Origin: Flavobacterium sp. AG291 | GTDB taxonomy: Bacteria > Bacteroidota > Bacteroidia > Flavobacteriales > Flavobacteriaceae | DNA length: 64,000 bases | NCBI RefSeq assembly: GCF_003350375.1 | Contig: NZ_QQAR01000005.1 | Span: 62,001-126,000 of the forward strand | Direction of reading: 5' to 3' | Shown here: piece after piece, positions 35,774 through 45,298 of the stretch | Layout of the letters: each line of letters begins with the position of its first letter | Position numbering within the stretch: the first letter of the stretch is position 1 | Program-made: the position numbers and the translations under genes | The notes under the pieces: generated by a model | The model's input: only the letters and a program-made list of their open reading frames with translations | Databases searched by the model: none | What the model was told of the DNA's origin: nothing

Positions 35774-36706
35774 TTATACATTTTCACCCCAGGTTCTAAG
35801 CTCTTCTTCAGACCATAGCTCAGGGAAAAATATCCTTCTCTGGTATTTAGGGTGCATGTATTTTTTCCAGTCGCTGCCTCCGGTAGCCTCCTGAGGGCCA
35901 TCCTGGCTTTCAATGTATTTTTTTGCTGCATTAAGGTGCCCCATAACCCAGGTAACATTTACTGTATAGTCATAGTGGCGCATTGCTTTAACCAGCATAG
36001 GGTCGGCCTGGCTTTCGGCAGGTAACTGCTTAAATTTCTGCCAGATATTCGTGGTATTGTATTCTTCCATCCAGCGAAGGAATTCGTCTTTATACTTCTT
36101 CTCAAATGCATTGATAAGATACGACTTTTCACCCGTTTTATGGTCTTTCCCGGCTGCCTGCCAATACAGGTGCTCAAAAGCATGCTCATAAGGCGTGTTA
36201 CGGTCTATCGTAGCACGGAAACGGTAATCGATAAGGTTTATCAGATCGGTAGATGCAAACTCAATAAGTCTGTATTGCGCACTCTGGAAACCACTCGCAG
36301 GTGTAAGCGTGTTACGGAATTTCATATACTGCTCTACCTCCATACCATCGCCCATAATGTCAAACGATGTGGTAAGCATATCAAAATAACGGCTGATACG
36401 CATTAGCCTTTCGGTAAAGAAAGGGGTTGCAGGCGCTTCATTGTGACAAAGCTGCTCTATTTCCCAAAGTATCATTTTAAACAAAAGCTCATTTACCTGG
36501 TGGTACATGATAAACACCATTTCATCAGGCAATGTGGTTCTTTGTATCTGCAGGTTAAGCAGGGCATCCGTTTGTATATAGTCCCAATACGTTATAGGCT
36601 TAGCCCAAAGAAGGCCTTCAAGATGAGTTTCAGTCTTTTGGTTTATCGCTGCAAATTTCTCATTCAGCTGTTCAATCTTTTCCTGTATTGGGGTCGTAAT
36701 CTCCAT
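35774..36706 (-). CDS. tryptophan 2,3-dioxygenase family protein
   Basis: 310 residues. Heme dioxygenase opening the indole ring of tryptophan to N-formylkynurenine. Family features: YWDYIQTDALLNLQ, FIMYHQVNELLFKMILWEIE (substrate-pocket helix with the active-site His), ASGFQSAQYRLIE, and a TGGSDW turn near the C-terminus. The conserved C-terminal heme-ligand region is divergent from proteobacterial TDO, as usual in this phylum. No kynurenine-pathway partners are in the window. Five bases separate it from the DUF3108 gene upstream. Confidence 0.9.
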   Translation of the reverse strand: MEITTPIQEKIEQLNEKFAAINQKTETHLEGLLWAKPITYWDYIQTDALLNLQIQRTTLPDEMVFIMYHQVNELLFKMILWEIEQLCHNEAPATPFFTERLMRISRYFDMLTTSFDIMGDGMEVEQYMKFRNTLTPASGFQSAQYRLIEFASTDLINLIDYRFRATIDRNTPYEHAFEHLYWQAAGKDHKTGEKSYLINAFEKKYKDEFLRWMEEYNTTNIWQKFKQLPAESQADPMLVKAMRHYDYTVNVTWVMGHLNAAKKYIESQDGPQEATGGSDWKKYMHPKYQRRIFFPELWSEEELRTWGENV

Positions 36707-36711
36707 TGTAA

Positions 36712-37479
36712 TTATTTTGCTTTTACTTTAAGCGTGTGTGCTAATCCTTTATATTCATCAAGATCTGCCTTTAGGGAACCTACTGCAAGGCTTGCCTTTA
36801 TACGTAGCGGAATCTTGTTGTCGTCGTCTGAAATCCAGACTGTTAAACTTTCTTCTTCTTTAAAAACACGGCCGGACTGTACCAGTGGCCTGAATATCAT
36901 TGTTGGAATAGTGCCAAAATTAGTCTTTATATCCTCCCTGCCAATGAATTTGAGCTTAAATTTTACTACTTCATCGTCAAAAAACATATCTACCATAACC
37001 GATTCGCCCACCTTCATCTTATCTACCTTGGGATGGTTCCTCAGGTAATAAAAAGTAGAAACAATATCCTGAACATTTTCGGTAACCGATATGGTTTTCT
37101 GTTTCTTGTTCTTATAATCCTTTACAAGTACCGTGTTGTTGTCCTGATTAAAAAAACCTTCCTGATTTTTAGTATATCCGCCTTCATCAATCTTTCTCAC
37201 ATACTGATACGGCTTCCCTGTAGCTTTGTCAAAATAACTTTCATACAGGTCTTCTACCTTAAAGAAGAATTTCGTCATTCCGGTTGTATAACCTTTCCCT
37301 ACAACATGGTACACTTTTTTGTTCTCGCGCGTAGCGTCTTTTACCTCCAGCGTGGCATACCCTGCATTCACGACACCATAATGTATCCTGAACTTAAAGT
37401 ATTCACCTACACCAAAGGAACTTTGCGAAATCGCATTAGAAGCACTAAAAAGCAAGAAAAATGCAATCAATTTCTTCAT
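36712..37479 (-). CDS. DUF3108 secreted protein
   Basis: 255 residues from ATG 37479, which opens a signal peptide (MKKLIAFFLLFSASNAISQ); an upstream in-frame ATG at 37530 is not supported. Beta-rich protein with FGVGEYFKFRIHYGVVNAGYA, KVEDLYESYFD and the C-terminal VWISDDDNKIPLRI typical of DUF3108. Probably a periplasmic/outer-membrane lipid- or substrate-binding fold. First gene of the operon leading to tryptophan dioxygenase, M23 peptidase and pgi. Confidence 0.87.
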   Translation of the reverse strand: MKKLIAFFLLFSASNAISQSSFGVGEYFKFRIHYGVVNAGYATLEVKDATRENKKVYHVVGKGYTTGMTKFFFKVEDLYESYFDKATGKPYQYVRKIDEGGYTKNQEGFFNQDNNTVLVKDYKNKKQKTISVTENVQDIVSTFYYLRNHPKVDKMKVGESVMVDMFFDDEVVKFKLKFIGREDIKTNFGTIPTMIFRPLVQSGRVFKEEESLTVWISDDDNKIPLRIKASLAVGSLKADLDEYKGLAHTLKVKAK

Positions 37480-37544
37480 ATTTATTTTTTTGTTGGAGTT
37501 TAGAACCAATAAATGCAATTTCTGTTCCAAAAATACTAAAACAA

Positions 37545-37576
37545 AAAAACCCAGTCAAACAATGACCGGGTTTTTA
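37545..37576 (-). terminator. terminator of hpd
   Basis: AAAAACCCAGTC (37545-37556) / GACCGGGTTTTT (37564-37575), minus-strand T run. It separates the hpd unit from the DUF3108 operon. Confidence 0.8.
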
Positions 37577-37780
37577 TGCTATTAACCAACCAAAAAACTA
37601 TAAATTATGAAAAATTTACCTTGCTGAAAGGAAGCCTATGAATACCTCCTTTTTTGCGAGTGCAAAGGTATTAACTTTTCCTGCATTTTTATTTGTTAAA
37701 ATTTCACTTTAACACATATTTAGCAAAAAACCAGTCCTTTGGCGGTTCAAAATTATATTATCTGCAAAATTTTGATGTTC

Positions 37781-38938
37781 TTACAATGTTCCTCTCAATT
37801 CCTGCTCACGCTCAATTGATTCAAACAGCGCCTTAAAGTTACCTGCACCAAAACCTCTTGCTCCCATTCTCTGGATTATTTCATAGAAAAGTGTTGGACG
37901 GTCTTCAACCGGCTTAGTGAATATCTGAAGTAAATAACCTTCTTCATCGGCATCAACCATGATACCCAGCTTCTGAATCTCTTTAATATCTTCTTTAAAC
38001 GCATCCTTATGAGCACCAAGACGAGCCGGTACAGCATCATAATAAGCCTGAGGCGGTGCAGAAAGGAATTCTACTCCACGCGACTTAAGATCTGCAACCG
38101 TTTTCAGGATATCATCCGTAGCGATAGCGATGTGCTGAACACCAGGACCTCCGTAAAAATCAAGATATTCCTCAATCTGAGATTTTTTCTTTCCTTCAGC
38201 AGGCTCATTGATAGGGAATTTGATACGGCCGTTACCGTTACTCATTACTTTACTCATAAGTGCAGAGTACTCAGTAGTAATTTGTTTGTCGTCAAACGAA
38301 AGGAAGTTTACAAAGCCCATTACATCTTCATACCACTTAACCCACGTGTTCATTTCATTCCATCCCACGTTACCTACCATGTGGTCTACATATTTAAGAC
38401 CTGTTGGCGCAGGGTTGTAGTCTGATTTCCACTCTCTGTAACCAGGCAAGAACACACCGTTATAGTTTTTACGCTCTACAAACATGTGAACTGTCTCACC
38501 ATAGGTATAGATACCTGCACGCACTACTTCACCAAACTCGTCTTTCTCAACAGTTGGCTCCATAAATACTTTAGCACCACGCTTAGTAGTCTCTTCAAAA
38601 GATTTTCTTGCATCCTCTACCCAAAGCGCCACCACTTTTACACCATCACCATGTTTTACAATGTGATCGTTAAGTGGAGAATCAGCCGTAAGCGGCGTAG
38701 TTAATACGATACGGATCTTATCCTGAACAAGAACGTAAGACGCTCTGTCTTTAAGACCTGTTTCAAGTCCGGCATACGCCAAAGACTGATATCCAAAAGC
38801 TGTTTTATAGTAATGAGCCGCCTGTTTAGCGTTACCCACGATAAATTCTACATAATCAGTACCCATTAACGGAAGGAAGTCCTGTGCACCTTCAAATATT
38901 TTCTCCAGTCCGTATTCTACGTTTTTTATTTCACTCAT
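37781..38938 (-). CDS. hpd: 4-hydroxyphenylpyruvate dioxygenase
   Basis: 385 residues. Converts 4-hydroxyphenylpyruvate to homogentisate in tyrosine breakdown. The Fe(II) facial triad is visible: H186 (YVDHMVGNV), H269 (GPGVQHIAIATDD) and E353 (LFYEIIQRMG); the C-terminal helix GFGAGNFKALFESIE matches the gate helix. Transcribed just downstream of hmgA, the next pathway step, with a palindromic repeat between them. Confidence 0.96.
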   Translation of the reverse strand: MSEIKNVEYGLEKIFEGAQDFLPLMGTDYVEFIVGNAKQAAHYYKTAFGYQSLAYAGLETGLKDRASYVLVQDKIRIVLTTPLTADSPLNDHIVKHGDGVKVVALWVEDARKSFEETTKRGAKVFMEPTVEKDEFGEVVRAGIYTYGETVHMFVERKNYNGVFLPGYREWKSDYNPAPTGLKYVDHMVGNVGWNEMNTWVKWYEDVMGFVNFLSFDDKQITTEYSALMSKVMSNGNGRIKFPINEPAEGKKKSQIEEYLDFYGGPGVQHIAIATDDILKTVADLKSRGVEFLSAPPQAYYDAVPARLGAHKDAFKEDIKEIQKLGIMVDADEEGYLLQIFTKPVEDRPTLFYEIIQRMGARGFGAGNFKALFESIEREQELRGTL

Positions 38939-39017
38939 GATATTTCTTTATTTGTTTTTCGCCTCAGCGAAAGAAAATTAGTTTTTTGTTTTTATTCAGT
39001 GCCCGAAGGCTTCTCTT

Positions 39018-39116
39018 CCTCACCCCCAACCCCTCTCCAAAGGAGAGGGGAGCAAGCTACGAATGCGTTATTATTCTGTTACGTCTCCCTCTCCTTTGGA
39101 GAGGGTCGGGGTGAGG
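39018..39116. repeat. 99-bp double palindrome (CCTCACCCC ... GGGGTGAGG)
   Basis: Outer arms CCTCACCCC (39018-39026) and GGGGTGAGG (39108-39116). Each half also contains its own palindrome, CCTCTCCAAAGGAGAGG and CCTCTCCTTTGGAGAGG. A half copy is at 49489-49524. It lies between hmgA and hpd and may terminate or stabilise the hmgA transcript. Confidence 0.8.
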
Positions 39117-39142
39117 ACTATTATATTAGTTGGTAAGTATCC

Positions 39143-40300
39143 CTACTCAACCCACGATTTATAGTACTTGCCATCGTCAAGGCCCATAGCAATTTCAGTA
39201 ACCATTAGCGGACGGAAGGTATCTACCATTACCGCAAGCTCTTCAGTTTCTGTTTTGCCTATACTACGCTCCATTGCTCCCGGTGCAGGTCCGTGAGGAA
39301 TTCCTTTAGGATGCAGCGTAATGTGTCCCTGCTCTATGTTGTTACGGCTCATAAAGTCGCCATCTACATAGTACAATACCTCATCACTGTCAATATTACT
39401 GTGATTGTAAGGTGCAGGAATAGATTTCGGGTGATAGTCATACAACCTAGGACAGAATGAGCATACTACGAATGTAGAAGTCTCAAACGTCTGGTGTATT
39501 GGTGGCGGAAGGTGTACCCTTCCGGTAATAGGCTCAAAGTTATGGATACTGAATCCGTAAGGGAAATTATAACCATCCCACCCAATTACGTCAAACGGGT
39601 GTGTAGCATAAACTACCTCGTGAATCATGTTTTCCTTTTTGATCTTGATAAGGAAATCACCTTTCTCATCATACGTTTCAAGCGTTTCAGGAAGTTTAAA
39701 ATCCCTTTCGCAGAAAGGCGAATGCTCTAAGTGCTGTCCGCTTTCATTTTTATAACGCTTAGGCGTATAGAACGGAGCATGCGACTCTACATAAAACAAA
39801 CGGTTATCTTCAGTATCAAAATCGATCTGATAGATCATACCACGTGGAATGATAAGGTAATCACCATACTCAAAGGGGATGTTGCCCATAAAAGTACGAA
39901 GCGTTCCTGTTCCTTTGTGAATGAAGATCATTTCATCAGCATCGGCATTTTTATAAAAATATTCGCGAAGTGATTTGCGTGGTGCAGCAAGACCTATAAC
40001 ACAGTCGCTGTTTACCAGCATCGGCTTGCGGCTGTCAAGAAAATCGTCTTCAGGTTTCAGTTCAAAACCTTTAAACAATAATGACTTTATGTTTTTGTCT
40101 ATTGCAATTTTAGGCGCTACAGAGTATGACTTAACAATCTCTTTTACTTGTGTAGGCCTGTGCACATGGTACAGCAATGAAGAGTGTCCGTGGAAACCTT
40201 CAGTACCAAACAGCTGCTCATAATAAAGCCCACCGTCCGGTTTTTCGAACTGCACATGTCGTTTTTGAGGGAAATCCCCCAATTTATGATATATCGGCAT
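39143..40300 (-). CDS. hmgA: homogentisate 1,2-dioxygenase
   Basis: 385 residues, the shorter form common in flavobacteria (others about 440). Opens the homogentisate ring to maleylacetoacetate with Fe(II). Visible: GWDGYNFPYGFSIHNFEPITGRVH, PPPIHQTFE, PAPYNHSNIDSDEVLYYVDG and HPKGIPHGPAPG with clustered His/Glu iron ligands. The following pathway enzymes (isomerase, fumarylacetoacetase) are not in the window. 40301-40650 upstream holds its promoter region and no gene that I can see. Confidence 0.93.
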   Translation of the reverse strand: MPIYHKLGDFPQKRHVQFEKPDGGLYYEQLFGTEGFHGHSSLLYHVHRPTQVKEIVKSYSVAPKIAIDKNIKSLLFKGFELKPEDDFLDSRKPMLVNSDCVIGLAAPRKSLREYFYKNADADEMIFIHKGTGTLRTFMGNIPFEYGDYLIIPRGMIYQIDFDTEDNRLFYVESHAPFYTPKRYKNESGQHLEHSPFCERDFKLPETLETYDEKGDFLIKIKKENMIHEVVYATHPFDVIGWDGYNFPYGFSIHNFEPITGRVHLPPPIHQTFETSTFVVCSFCPRLYDYHPKSIPAPYNHSNIDSDEVLYYVDGDFMSRNNIEQGHITLHPKGIPHGPAPGAMERSIGKTETEELAVMVDTFRPLMVTEIAMGLDDGKYYKSWVE

Positions 40301-40650
40301 AATATAGTTATTGTTTTATTTATGAATGATTTAACCCAAATAGAGTACACCTCATTCAGGATTTCTCTTGATGAGGAACTTTAAATAACTAAGCAATCCC
40401 TGCCATTGTACATTCATACCACAAATATCGTAAAAATTTAATTTTATGGTTGAGTTTTTGCGAAAAAATGAATTATTGAGAAGAAGTGTTCAGCATTCAG
40501 TTAATACATCACTAAACCATAAAGAGGATAATACAACTATTTTTACCAAAAATCCTTTTTGGATAATTTAAAAACAAGACCTCTTTAAATAAGATGCATT
40601 GCTTTTCATTACATTAGTGTTTTTTTAACCTATTCATAAAACTTATTCCT

Positions 40651-41139
40651 ATGAAATACATTTGCTGCCTGCCGTTTTTATTAATTGTATTCTCTTCATT
40701 TTCACAAGATATGGAACATATTAGCGAAATGGACACAATATTTTTGATACTGCCGCAAAACGATGACTTTAAGGAGGTAGAGCTCAATTTTAAAGACTTT
40801 AAGCTAGGCTACATTGGAAGTAAAAAGCACGGAACTAATCAATATTCCTTTTCTGATCAATCAGGTAATCAAAGAATAAGCCTAAATACCCAGGATGACA
40901 GCACATCACCCTACATGGTTAAAAACAATATAACTGTTAAAAGTAGAGCATTTCTAAAAAAACATAAAAATAGTATCGTCACATTGAAAAGTATAGAACA
41001 ATATGGCTATAGAAAATTATTCTATGAAACCCTCAATATTAAGAATAGAAATCTCCATAAATATTATGTTATAAATGAAGCTGATTTGAAGAAAGAGACT
41101 ATGATTCTTAGATTGACACATCCTTATTCTTTTGAATAA
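40651..41139 (+). CDS. secreted protein of unknown function
   Basis: 162 residues with a signal peptide (MKYICCLPFLLIVFSSFSQ). The mature part is Lys/Asn/Ser-rich, with VELNFKDFKLGYIGSKKHG and YETLNIKNRNLHKYYV. No recognised domain; AT-rich codon use unlike the permease beside it. It could be a recent arrival or an orphan. Convergent with the permease gene, sharing the hairpin at 41221. Confidence 0.65.
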   Translation: MKYICCLPFLLIVFSSFSQDMEHISEMDTIFLILPQNDDFKEVELNFKDFKLGYIGSKKHGTNQYSFSDQSGNQRISLNTQDDSTSPYMVKNNITVKSRAFLKKHKNSIVTLKSIEQYGYRKLFYETLNIKNRNLHKYYVINEADLKKETMILRLTHPYSFE

Positions 41140-41220
41140 GACTAAAAAACCCATCTAAGCATAAGGCTTTTAAATAAATACATTGCTACCATTTGGGGCG
41201 TTGGGGTGAGCCAAATAAAA

Positions 41221-41247
41221 AATCCCAACGGCAATACCGTTGGGATT
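41221..41247. terminator. terminator between convergent genes
   Basis: AATCCCAACGG (41221-41231) / CCGTTGGGATT (41237-41247), with A/T tracts on both sides. Confidence 0.88.
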
Positions 41248-41282
41248 CAGCAAAAATGTATTTGGTTTTTGTTTGGTGTCTT

Positions 41283-42761
41283 TTACTCTTCGGCACCTTC
41301 AACAGGTGTTTTCCCGAGCTTACTATTACGTTTACCGTATGAAAAATAAACAAGCACTCCTACTACTAACCATGACAATGACAATAATTGTGCATCAACA
41401 CTAAGATTTATCATAAGGTAGGTGTTAATTGCAATACCACAGATTGCAATTACAGGAAGTGCAGGTACTTTAAAAGTACGCTCTAAGTGAGGTTGCTTAA
41501 TTCTAAGTATCCATACCGCTATACAAACCATTGTAAAAGCAAACAGGGTTCCGAAACTTGTCATATCCGCCAGTTTGCTAATTGGAGTAAAGGCTGCAAC
41601 TACAGAGATAAACCCTCCAAGAATCATAAGGTTTCTTTTAGGAGTACCGGAAATTGGGTGAATCTTAGAAAACACTCCCGGAATAAGTCCGTCTTTAGAC
41701 ATTCCAAGGAAAATCCTTGATTGTCCCATGATCATTACCATCAATACAGAGATAAGACCTACCGTAGCAGCAATAGTAATAATATAACCTGCCCATGCCT
41801 GCCCCGCTATATCAAATGCATAGGCAACAGGAGCCTTAATAGCTTCAGGATATTTTCCAAGCGGATTAAAGTCCTGATAATTCATCATACCTGTAAGCAC
41901 AAGCGATACCAATATATAAAGCACGGTACATACTAACAGAGATGCTATAATTGCAAAAGGAACGTCTTTTTTAGGATTGATTGCCTCTCCTGCCTGTGTA
42001 GAAACAGCATCAAAACCTACATAGGCAAAGAAAATAGCTGCTGCTCCCGAAACAATCCCCGCATAACCATAAGCTTCGTGAGTAGTTTCTTTTTCGATTA
42101 TCTGTACTGCATCAGGAATAAACGGAGACCAGTTAGCCGTGTTGATAAAGAATAAACCTGCCACGATTACAAAAATAACCGCAGATACTTTTAAAAGCAC
42201 GATAAAGTTATTGGCTTTAGCCGCCCCTGAAGTTCCTCTCACAAGTATTGAAATTACCAAAAGAACAATCAGGAAAGCAGGAAGATTCATAGAGAAGCCT
42301 TCTCCTGTATAACTTGCAGGGTCTGTTGTCAGATAGTCCGGCAAATGTATATGGAACATCTTGAGGAGCTTGTTAAAATACCCCGACCACGATACGGCTA
42401 CCGTCATGGAGCCCATGGCATATTCGAGTATTAACCCCCAGCCTATTATCCATGCAAAAATTTCACCAATAGTACCATAAGCGTAAGCATAGGCAGAACC
42501 CTCTACAGGAAGGATTGATGAAAATTCTGAGTAGCAAAGCGCCGCAAATACACAGGCAATACCCGCAATAATAAACGAAATTGCCAATGCAGGACCTGCA
42601 TGATAATAAGCTCCTGTACCAGTTAGTACAAAGATACCTCCGCCAATAATGGCACCGATACCTATGGCTGTTAAGCTCCATTTGCCAAGCACTCGCTTTA
42701 GCTCACTTTTTTTCATATCTGCCTCAAAAGCAGAAACGGGTTTAACTCTCCAGATAGACAT
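41283..42761 (-). CDS. APC-superfamily amino-acid permease
   Basis: 492 residues with 12-14 hydrophobic segments. N-terminal IGIGAIIGGGIFVLTG is the substrate-binding unwound helix of the cationic-amino-acid-transporter-like (YfnA/CAT) branch; FFAYVGFDAVSTQAGEA is another family hallmark. Imports amino acids by proton symport. It lies two genes from tyrosine and tryptophan breakdown genes, which fits with amino-acid use, though it is a separate transcription unit. Confidence 0.93.
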   Translation of the reverse strand: MSIWRVKPVSAFEADMKKSELKRVLGKWSLTAIGIGAIIGGGIFVLTGTGAYYHAGPALAISFIIAGIACVFAALCYSEFSSILPVEGSAYAYAYGTIGEIFAWIIGWGLILEYAMGSMTVAVSWSGYFNKLLKMFHIHLPDYLTTDPASYTGEGFSMNLPAFLIVLLVISILVRGTSGAAKANNFIVLLKVSAVIFVIVAGLFFINTANWSPFIPDAVQIIEKETTHEAYGYAGIVSGAAAIFFAYVGFDAVSTQAGEAINPKKDVPFAIIASLLVCTVLYILVSLVLTGMMNYQDFNPLGKYPEAIKAPVAYAFDIAGQAWAGYIITIAATVGLISVLMVMIMGQSRIFLGMSKDGLIPGVFSKIHPISGTPKRNLMILGGFISVVAAFTPISKLADMTSFGTLFAFTMVCIAVWILRIKQPHLERTFKVPALPVIAICGIAINTYLMINLSVDAQLLSLSWLVVGVLVYFSYGKRNSKLGKTPVEGAEE

Positions 42762-42959
42762 ATGTTGTATTTAGAATTTTTGAAGTTCCAAATATAGGCT
42801 TTTTATAAAAATTATGAAGTTTTTAACGAAAAATGTCGCTTAACCGCTGATTTGGGTATTTGGTTGTATGGTTTTCTGCAGGAAGCAAGCATGTAAATTG
42901 TGTTATTCATTTTTCTGTTTCCTGTTATTTGATTCGCCAGTTGGCCATAGCCTTTAGTT

Positions 42960-43035
42960 GACCGAAACGCAATGGAGCGGAGAAATTCCTATTGGAATTA
43001 GAAGAGATTGCCACGTCGTCCCTCCTCGCAATGAC
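42960..43035 (-). repeat. interspersed repeat of the GTCATTGCGAGGA type
   Basis: On the minus strand it begins GTCATTGCGAGGAGGGACGA, continues through GTGGCAATCTCTTC and ends in GACCG-type sequence. It belongs to a repeat class scattered in Bacteroidota intergenic regions. It fills much of the 341-bp gap between the permease and patatin genes; no gene is present there. Confidence 0.65.
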
Positions 43036-43102
43036 AGAGTGCTATTAGTATTGTGTGAAGCTCCGAATAACCGTATAACCAAATAACCGGATTAACTAAA
43101 AA

Positions 43103-45295
43103 TTAAAACCAGAATCCAACACTTACCCACGTATAGTGATCGGTTGTTTCTGGGCTCCAGCTGTGTTTAATTTCTATGGGGCCTATGATGGTTTCCATAC
43201 CTACGCCAAAAGCATAACCGGTATAAGATGGCAGCGAGAACATATCGCCTTCATCAAGAAGATTTGTCCCTACGTTGGCAAAGTTACCCGCAAAATTAAG
43301 ATGATATCTTTTATAAAATTCCCAATCAAGGGTCAGGGCACCTTTGATATAACTATTGCCCGACATGCTAAAAAAATCGTAGCCGTAAAAATGACGGAAG
43401 TTATTCGTCATCTGGTAACCATACCCCCCAAGTATAAAATCAAATGTAGGAACACTTTCATTACCCAAAGCAAAGCCCATTTCTGACTGCGCTTCTATAG
43501 TAAGTCCTTTATAAATTCTTTTTACTGTAGAGAGTTCTCCTTTTATGATGCTGAACTGATCAAACCCTCCGGTGTAATCAGACGATACCAGGTACGACTT
43601 ACCTTCTCCTGAAAAGAACCATCCTTCTTTTGGGAAATATTTATCATCATACGAATCAAATTTCACATATCCGTAAGCCGAAAGATAATCACTGTTATCA
43701 AAAACAGGCTCTATATCAATCGTTTCAGACTGCACTTTGATATGCTTATATTCAAGCCCACCTCCTATTAGGAAGCGATGTGCAAATATGGTTTGCAAAT
43801 ACACCTGATTGGTCCAGTCAGTAAAATCTATATTCACAGCGTCCACTCCAAGCAATTTAAAACCTCCGTCGCTTACCTGCCTTACGTTTTTATTAAAAGT
43901 ACTCAAATAAGAATGAAGCCCGTAACTGATATGAAAACCATTATCTATATAGTAATCAAAATTGTACCGGAAATTATCTCCCAAAATAGCATCTACTGAC
44001 AATACATCATTTCGTAAAAGCAGGTTCTTGTGGGTATAATTTACCAATACAGCACTTTTATAAAGCCCGTCATAATGCAGTCCGAATTTTATGAAGCTAC
44101 TGATAGGGCTTTCGGTAAGAGCAAGCCTAAAAGTATCTGCCCCGTTTTCTTCCTGAAAATTATACGTTATAGATGTAAAGTTTTGCGTAGCATTAAGGCT
44201 TGTAATACCCTGATCAAGATCTTTATAACTTATTTTACTGCCGGGCTTAAAATTAAGCTTACCCAAAACATATGAACGCGTATACTTATGCAGTCCGCTA
44301 ATCCTTACCTGATCGACACAAAGCGAATCTTTAATCTCAACTTTTGGCCTTTCTATAGAATGCCCTACACCTAACGCTTTTAAAGTATTCAGAATTTTTC
44401 GCGCTGCCTCTTCTCCCTTATCAATAATGGTTCGTCCTTCGTCAAATGAGATAACGGTAAAGCCCAAAATATCGGGTTTAATGTAAATATCCGTTTCCTT
44501 CCGTTTGGCTTCCATCTTCTGGATCATCTGGTAGTTGTTTATCTGCAATAACACACCGGTAGCCCCGTTTATCTGCTCGCGTGTCTTTAAAGGATCTTGT
44601 ACATCTACGCCTATTACAACATCGGCACCCATAGCCTTTACCTCTTCAATGGGGTAGTTATTGGTCACACCGCCATCTATCAGCAGTCTTTCGCCTATTT
44701 CAACAGGAGTATATAACGACGGAAATGCGGCACTGGCCAATATGGCATCCGGAAGCACGCCTTCGCGCAATACTACCTCTTTACCGGTTTCAATATCGGT
44801 CGCAATACACACAAACGGAATAGGGAGCTTATTAAAATCGCGGAGATGACGCACATTATTGGTCAGCCGTGCTATGGTATTGTAGTTATAAAGCCCTTTA
44901 GAGAAAGCACGCGGAAAGCCTATCCTGAAATTTTCAAATGGCAATGTAAGTGCATATATCTCGTCATTGCGTTTTTCAAAAAAGTTTTTAGAATCCCTTG
45001 GTGTAAAGTCGCCCAGCATGGCATCGGCATCAAGGGTGGTAAAAATAGAGTCAAGCTGTTTTGCCGAATATCCCGAAGCATAAAGTCCGCCCACAATGGC
45101 ACCCATACTGGTACCGCCAATGTAAGATATCTCTACTCCCGCTTCTTCGAGCACTTTTAGTACCCCAATATGCGCAAGGCCTTTGGCGCCGCCCCCACTT
45201 AGTACAACACCCACTTTGGGCTTTGCCGTTTTCTCCTGAGCCCATACAGTACCGAAAATCGATAACGATAATAACAGGAGAATCAGTTTTTTCAT
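43103..45295 (-). CDS. patatin-like phospholipase with POTRA and Omp85-type barrel (PlpD-like)
   Basis: 730 residues with a signal peptide (ending VWAQ). Patatin domain about 27-220: oxyanion loop SGGGAKG, nucleophile S63 in GTSMG, catalytic D207 in LLIDGG. A POTRA-like region (VDQVRISGLHKYTRSYVLGK) follows near 330-400, then a beta-barrel ending in WVSVGFWF. This is the type Vd autotransporter plan: the lipase is moved outward through its own barrel. Starts three bases after uvrC ends, so it is in the uvrC operon. Confidence 0.9.
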   Translation of the reverse strand: MKKLILLLLSLSIFGTVWAQEKTAKPKVGVVLSGGGAKGLAHIGVLKVLEEAGVEISYIGGTSMGAIVGGLYASGYSAKQLDSIFTTLDADAMLGDFTPRDSKNFFEKRNDEIYALTLPFENFRIGFPRAFSKGLYNYNTIARLTNNVRHLRDFNKLPIPFVCIATDIETGKEVVLREGVLPDAILASAAFPSLYTPVEIGERLLIDGGVTNNYPIEEVKAMGADVVIGVDVQDPLKTREQINGATGVLLQINNYQMIQKMEAKRKETDIYIKPDILGFTVISFDEGRTIIDKGEEAARKILNTLKALGVGHSIERPKVEIKDSLCVDQVRISGLHKYTRSYVLGKLNFKPGSKISYKDLDQGITSLNATQNFTSITYNFQEENGADTFRLALTESPISSFIKFGLHYDGLYKSAVLVNYTHKNLLLRNDVLSVDAILGDNFRYNFDYYIDNGFHISYGLHSYLSTFNKNVRQVSDGGFKLLGVDAVNIDFTDWTNQVYLQTIFAHRFLIGGGLEYKHIKVQSETIDIEPVFDNSDYLSAYGYVKFDSYDDKYFPKEGWFFSGEGKSYLVSSDYTGGFDQFSIIKGELSTVKRIYKGLTIEAQSEMGFALGNESVPTFDFILGGYGYQMTNNFRHFYGYDFFSMSGNSYIKGALTLDWEFYKRYHLNFAGNFANVGTNLLDEGDMFSLPSYTGYAFGVGMETIIGPIEIKHSWSPETTDHYTWVSVGFWF

Positions 45296-45298
45296 GGG

